Assembly (NCBI GenBank): GCA_002299975.1
Contig: DBOT01000128.1
Coordinates: 1,127 to 9,112 of the forward strand
DNA: 7,986 bases
Source: Lactobacillaceae bacterium UBA639
GTDB lineage: Bacteria; Bacillota; Bacilli; Lactobacillales; Lactobacillaceae
Direction of reading: 5' to 3'
The notes beneath the pieces were generated by a model. The model did not search any database. It was not told the origin of the DNA and worked only from the letters and a program-made list of their open reading frames with translations. A program made the translations under genes and the position numbers. Below, piece by piece: positions 6,206 through 7,986 of the stretch (within the stretch, counting starts at the first letter, position 1; the number at the start of each line of letters is the position of its first letter).

Positions 6206-6691
6206 TCGCCAATGTTCAAACCAACAGATCGGCTGGGCATCACCATCAGCAGGGATGGTCTGCCGATCAACCAACTGCCACCGGGAATAATCAACCGGTG
6301 GCATTTTTGTATCCCCGTGATAGTGACCATTAATCACCGTCCGCTCCAGGTCCGTCGCTATTGGTAGCAAAGTGCTGAACACCCCCGCACCACCAATGAC
6401 ACAGGCCGTCTCATCCGCGGGCAGTTGGTCTAAGTAACGTTGTAAAGCTGTTAGGTCATGGATAACTGTGATCCCGGGAACCGTCAGCTCTTGGTGCGTC
6501 AGGACAATGTTTTCACGGTGCGGCAATGGTCGACCAATTGATTCATAGGTCCGTCGCCCCATGATGATGGGGTGGCCCATCGTTACCTGTTTGAAGTGCC
6601 GCATGTCCGCTGGCACATGCCAGGGCAAGGTATTATCCTTCCCGATCCAGCCGTCCAGGTCTTCAGCCCACACAAAACTGATTGCTGTCAT
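6191..6691 (-). CDS. dfrA: Dihydrofolate reductase, 166 aa
   Basis: DHFR reduces dihydrofolate to tetrahydrofolate with NADPH; it is the trimethoprim target. The order of motifs matches the L. casei enzyme: VWAEDLDGWIGKDNTLPWHVPADM with catalytic acid D29, MGRRTYES (NADPH site, about 44-51), a VLTHQE strand, IGGAGVF (second NADPH glycine motif, about 98-104) and GDTKMP. Length is typical of chromosomal DHFR. The start ATG has GAGGAGG 6 nt upstream, and that site overlaps the thyA TGA; the gap is 11 nt, so it is coupled to thyA. The final codons overlap the hlyIII end, and part of the C-terminal coding region doubles as a plus-strand terminator. No minus-strand terminator is visible after the stop, so its RNA may run antisense into hlyIII. 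Confidence 0.97.
   Translation of the reverse strand: MTAISFVWAEDLDGWIGKDNTLPWHVPADMRHFKQVTMGHPIIMGRRTYESIGRPLPHRENIVLTHQELTVPGITVIHDLTALQRYLDQLPADETACVIGGAGVFSTLLPIATDLERTVINGHYHGDTKMPPVDYSRWQLVDRQTIPADGDAQPICWFEHWRLNVK
6276..6308 (+). terminator. Rho-independent terminator for hlyIII embedded in the dfrA coding sequence
   Basis: TGCCACCGG (6276-6284) and CCGGTGGCA (6295-6303) are perfectly complementary (9 bp), with a 10-nt loop and five T (6304-6308) on the plus strand. It lies 70 nt after the hlyIII stop and is oriented to end hlyIII RNA. On the minus strand no T tract follows the stem, so dfrA RNA should not be terminated there. The same bases encode the dfrA segment around KMPPVDYSRWQ. 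Confidence 0.75.
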
Positions 6692-6702
6692 ATGGCACCT
6701 CC

Positions 6703-7674
6703 TCAGACTGCAACCGGAGCCTTAATGGCCGGTTCGTGTGTATAGCCTTCCAGCTTGATATCCGTCATCTGGTACTGGTCAACTGGCTTGGGCTCGTCAG
6801 GCAGGATGAGCTTGGGAGCAGCATGTGGCGTCCGGGAAAGCTGCTCTTTGACCTGGTCAAGGTGGTTAAGGTAGATGTGGGCATCCCCCAGGGTGTGCAC
6901 AAAGTCCCCCGCCTTGAGGCCGCACTCGTGAGCAATCATCTCCGTCAGCAGGGCATAGCTGGCAATGTTAAAGGGAACGCCTAAGAAAATGTCAGCACTG
7001 CGCTGGTAGAGTTGACAGCTCAGCTTGCCATCGTTCACGTAGAACTGGAACATGGTGTGGCATGGTGGCAGGGCCATTGAAGGGACATCCTCAGGGTTCC
7101 AAGCCGAAACAATCATCCGCCGGGAGTTTGGCGTCGTCTTGATCTGGTGGATTACATTGGCCAGCTGGTCAATCGTGTCCCCCTGACTGGTCTTCCAGTG
7201 CCGCCACTGGCTTCCGTAGACCAGTCCCAGGTCGCCATACTTCTTGGCAAACTCGTCATCGTCCAAGACCCGCTGACAGAAGGCCTTCTTTTCAGCCAGG
7301 TACTGCTTCTTAAATTCCGGATCCTTCAGCCAACGGTGACCAAAGTCCGTCATGTCCGGACCATGGTATTCTGAGCTGGTGACCCACTTCTTGAAGGCCC
7401 ACTCATCCCAGATGTGATTGTGGTGCTGAAGGAGGAAGCGAATGTTGGTGTCCCCCCGCAGGAACCAGAGCAGCTCACTCTTAATCAGACCAAATGGCAC
7501 CTTCTTCGTGGTCAGCAATGGGAAACCCTTGCTGAGGTCAAAACGCATCTGGTAACCGAAGACTGAGCGGGTCCCCGTCCCCGTCCGGTCGGATTTCTCG
7601 TGACCGTTCTCCAGAACATAGCGGGCCAGGTTAAGGTACTGCTGTTCGTTAGTGTTTTCTGCCATATTTGTCAT
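6703..7674 (-). CDS. thyA: Thymidylate synthase, long lactobacillar form, 323 aa
   Basis: ThyA methylates dUMP to dTMP using methylene-THF and releases DHF. It strongly resembles the L. casei enzyme and carries the same insertion of about 50 residues absent from E. coli ThyA (about 89-140). Numbered from the ATG at 7674: R30 in the phosphate-binding DRTGTGT loop, catalytic C205 in [18 protein letters not shown], and N236 in VPFNIAS for dUMP recognition; the C-terminus KAPVAV closes the active site. ATG codons at 7677, 7674 and 7665 are possible. AAGGAG (7679-7684) is 1, 4 and 13 nt from them, favouring 7674. First gene of the thyA-dfrA operon. Confidence 0.97.
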   Translation of the reverse strand: MTNMAENTNEQQYLNLARYVLENGHEKSDRTGTGTRSVFGYQMRFDLSKGFPLLTTKKVPFGLIKSELLWFLRGDTNIRFLLQHHNHIWDEWAFKKWVTSSEYHGPDMTDFGHRWLKDPEFKKQYLAEKKAFCQRVLDDDEFAKKYGDLGLVYGSQWRHWKTSQGDTIDQLANVIHQIKTTPNSRRMIVSAWNPEDVPSMALPPCHTMFQFYVNDGKLSCQLYQRSADIFLGVPFNIASYALLTEMIAHECGLKAGDFVHTLGDAHIYLNHLDQVKEQLSRTPHAAPKLILPDEPKPVDQYQMTDIKLEGYTHEPAIKAPVAV

Positions 7675-7699
7675 CATACTCCTTGCTTTGATTGGTAAT

Positions 7700-7710
7700 A
7701 ATATAACACA
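7700..7710 (-). promoter_or_regulatory. Extended -10 promoter of thyA-dfrA
   Basis: On the minus strand TGTG-T-TATATT matches the Gram-positive extended -10 pattern (TRTGnTATAAT, one mismatch). No good -35 box is seen. RNA would start near 7693, a leader of only about 19 nt that still includes the AAGGAG site (7679-7684). Confidence 0.55.
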
Positions 7711-7755
7711 ATATCATGGTTGACGTTGGTCACTTATAAGTCGGCCTTGACGTAC

Positions 7756-7788
7756 AAAAGCCGACAGAGCGTTTCTGCCGGCTTTTTT
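7756..7788. terminator. Terminator between the ABC-F gene and thyA, possibly bidirectional
   Basis: AAAAGCCG (7756-7763) pairs with CGGCTTTT (7779-7786); after one mismatch CAGA (7765-7768) pairs with TCTG (7774-7777), loop GCGTT. The plus side ends in six T (7783-7788). The minus side ends in TTTTGT, adequate to end the ABC-F transcript about 95 nt after its stop. The stronger T tract faces the plus strand, where no gene is seen upstream. Confidence 0.75.
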
Positions 7789-7880
7789 AGATTTGTGCTA
7801 AATTTATGCCAAAAGTATATCCTTAAAGCTCTTAATTTCTTGGCAAAGCTGTAGTTATTGGCTTCGTAAGCAATACTCAG

Positions 7881-7986
7881 TTATTCGTCCACGAAGTTGC
7901 TTAAGTACTCCCAGCGGGCCGTCTTTTCATCGATCTGCTTCTGAACCTCGTTGAGTTGCTTCTGCAGGTCGGCCAGCTTCGTGTAG
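7881..7986 (-). CDS. C-terminal end of an ABC-F family ATPase (partial)
   Basis: The last 34 codons of a minus-strand gene running off the right edge. The residues (YTKLADLQKQLNEVQKQ..., ending WEYLSNFVDE) form a heptad-like charged helix typical of the C-terminal coiled coil of ABC-F proteins (Uup/EttA-like translation factors), where a Trp-Glu-x-Leu ending is common. No ATP-binding motif is inside the window, so the family call is by resemblance of the tail and by remembered synteny with thyA. Stop TAA at 7883-7881. Confidence 0.65.
   Translation of the reverse strand, partial: YTKLADLQKQLNEVQKQIDEKTARWEYLSNFVDE

Noticed and set aside
7807..7845. Inverted repeat TGCCAA/TTGGCA downstream of the ABC-F stop
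   Set aside because: Only 6 bp with a 27-nt A+T-rich loop and no T tract; likely chance.
1..7986. Mobile elements, CRISPR, tRNA/rRNA, toxin-antitoxin or defence genes
   Set aside because: None was seen; gene order, codon use and families are those of a conserved chromosomal region.

Overview
The window looks like a piece of core chromosome from a heterofermentative lactic acid bacterium, most likely Limosilactobacillus (L. fermentum-like). Three things support this. The long-form thymidylate synthase and the DHFR closely resemble the Lactobacillus casei enzymes as remembered. The gene order is that of lactobacilli: ABC-F, thyA-dfrA, hemolysin III, degV, ypmR-ypmS-yozE, rbgA-rnhB-dprA, topA. 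Base composition by eye is near half G+C, richer than L. reuteri. Species is inference; no 16S gene or other diagnostic marker is present.

Layout by coordinate. The start of a minus-strand gene (probably topA) sits at 1-18 with its own promoter. A minus-strand cluster follows (transcribed right to left): ypmR (4456-3524), ypmS, yozE, rbgA, rnhB, dprA (987-130). It has very tight spacing (4, 11, 13 and -8 nt) until a 53-nt gap before dprA. That gap holds a hairpin followed by six T that also buries the dprA ribosome binding site. A DegV fatty-acid-binding protein (5356-4514, minus) has its own terminator and lies upstream of ypmR. A hemolysin III/PAQR membrane protein (5549-6205, plus) is divergent from degV. 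It runs tail-to-tail into dfrA with a 15-nt overlap. The thyA-dfrA pair (7674-6191, minus) forms the dTMP/folate cycle operon behind an extended -10 promoter. The last 34 codons of an ABC-F ATPase (minus) lie at the right edge, with a terminator between it and thyA.

Functionally, ThyA oxidises methylene-THF to DHF while making dTMP, and DfrA regenerates THF. RbgA (50S assembly), RNase HII (RNA:DNA repair), DprA (RecA loading on transforming DNA) and TopA are information-processing proteins. YpmR, YpmS, DegV and HlyIII are envelope or lipid-linked proteins. No mobile element, CRISPR array, tRNA or rRNA is seen, and I find no evidence of a new multi-gene system. The most interesting signals are regulatory: the hairpin/terminator overlapping the dprA RBS, a textbook plus-strand terminator embedded inside the dfrA coding sequence that would end the hlyIII transcript, and a palindrome-containing region of overlapping promoters between degV and hlyIII.
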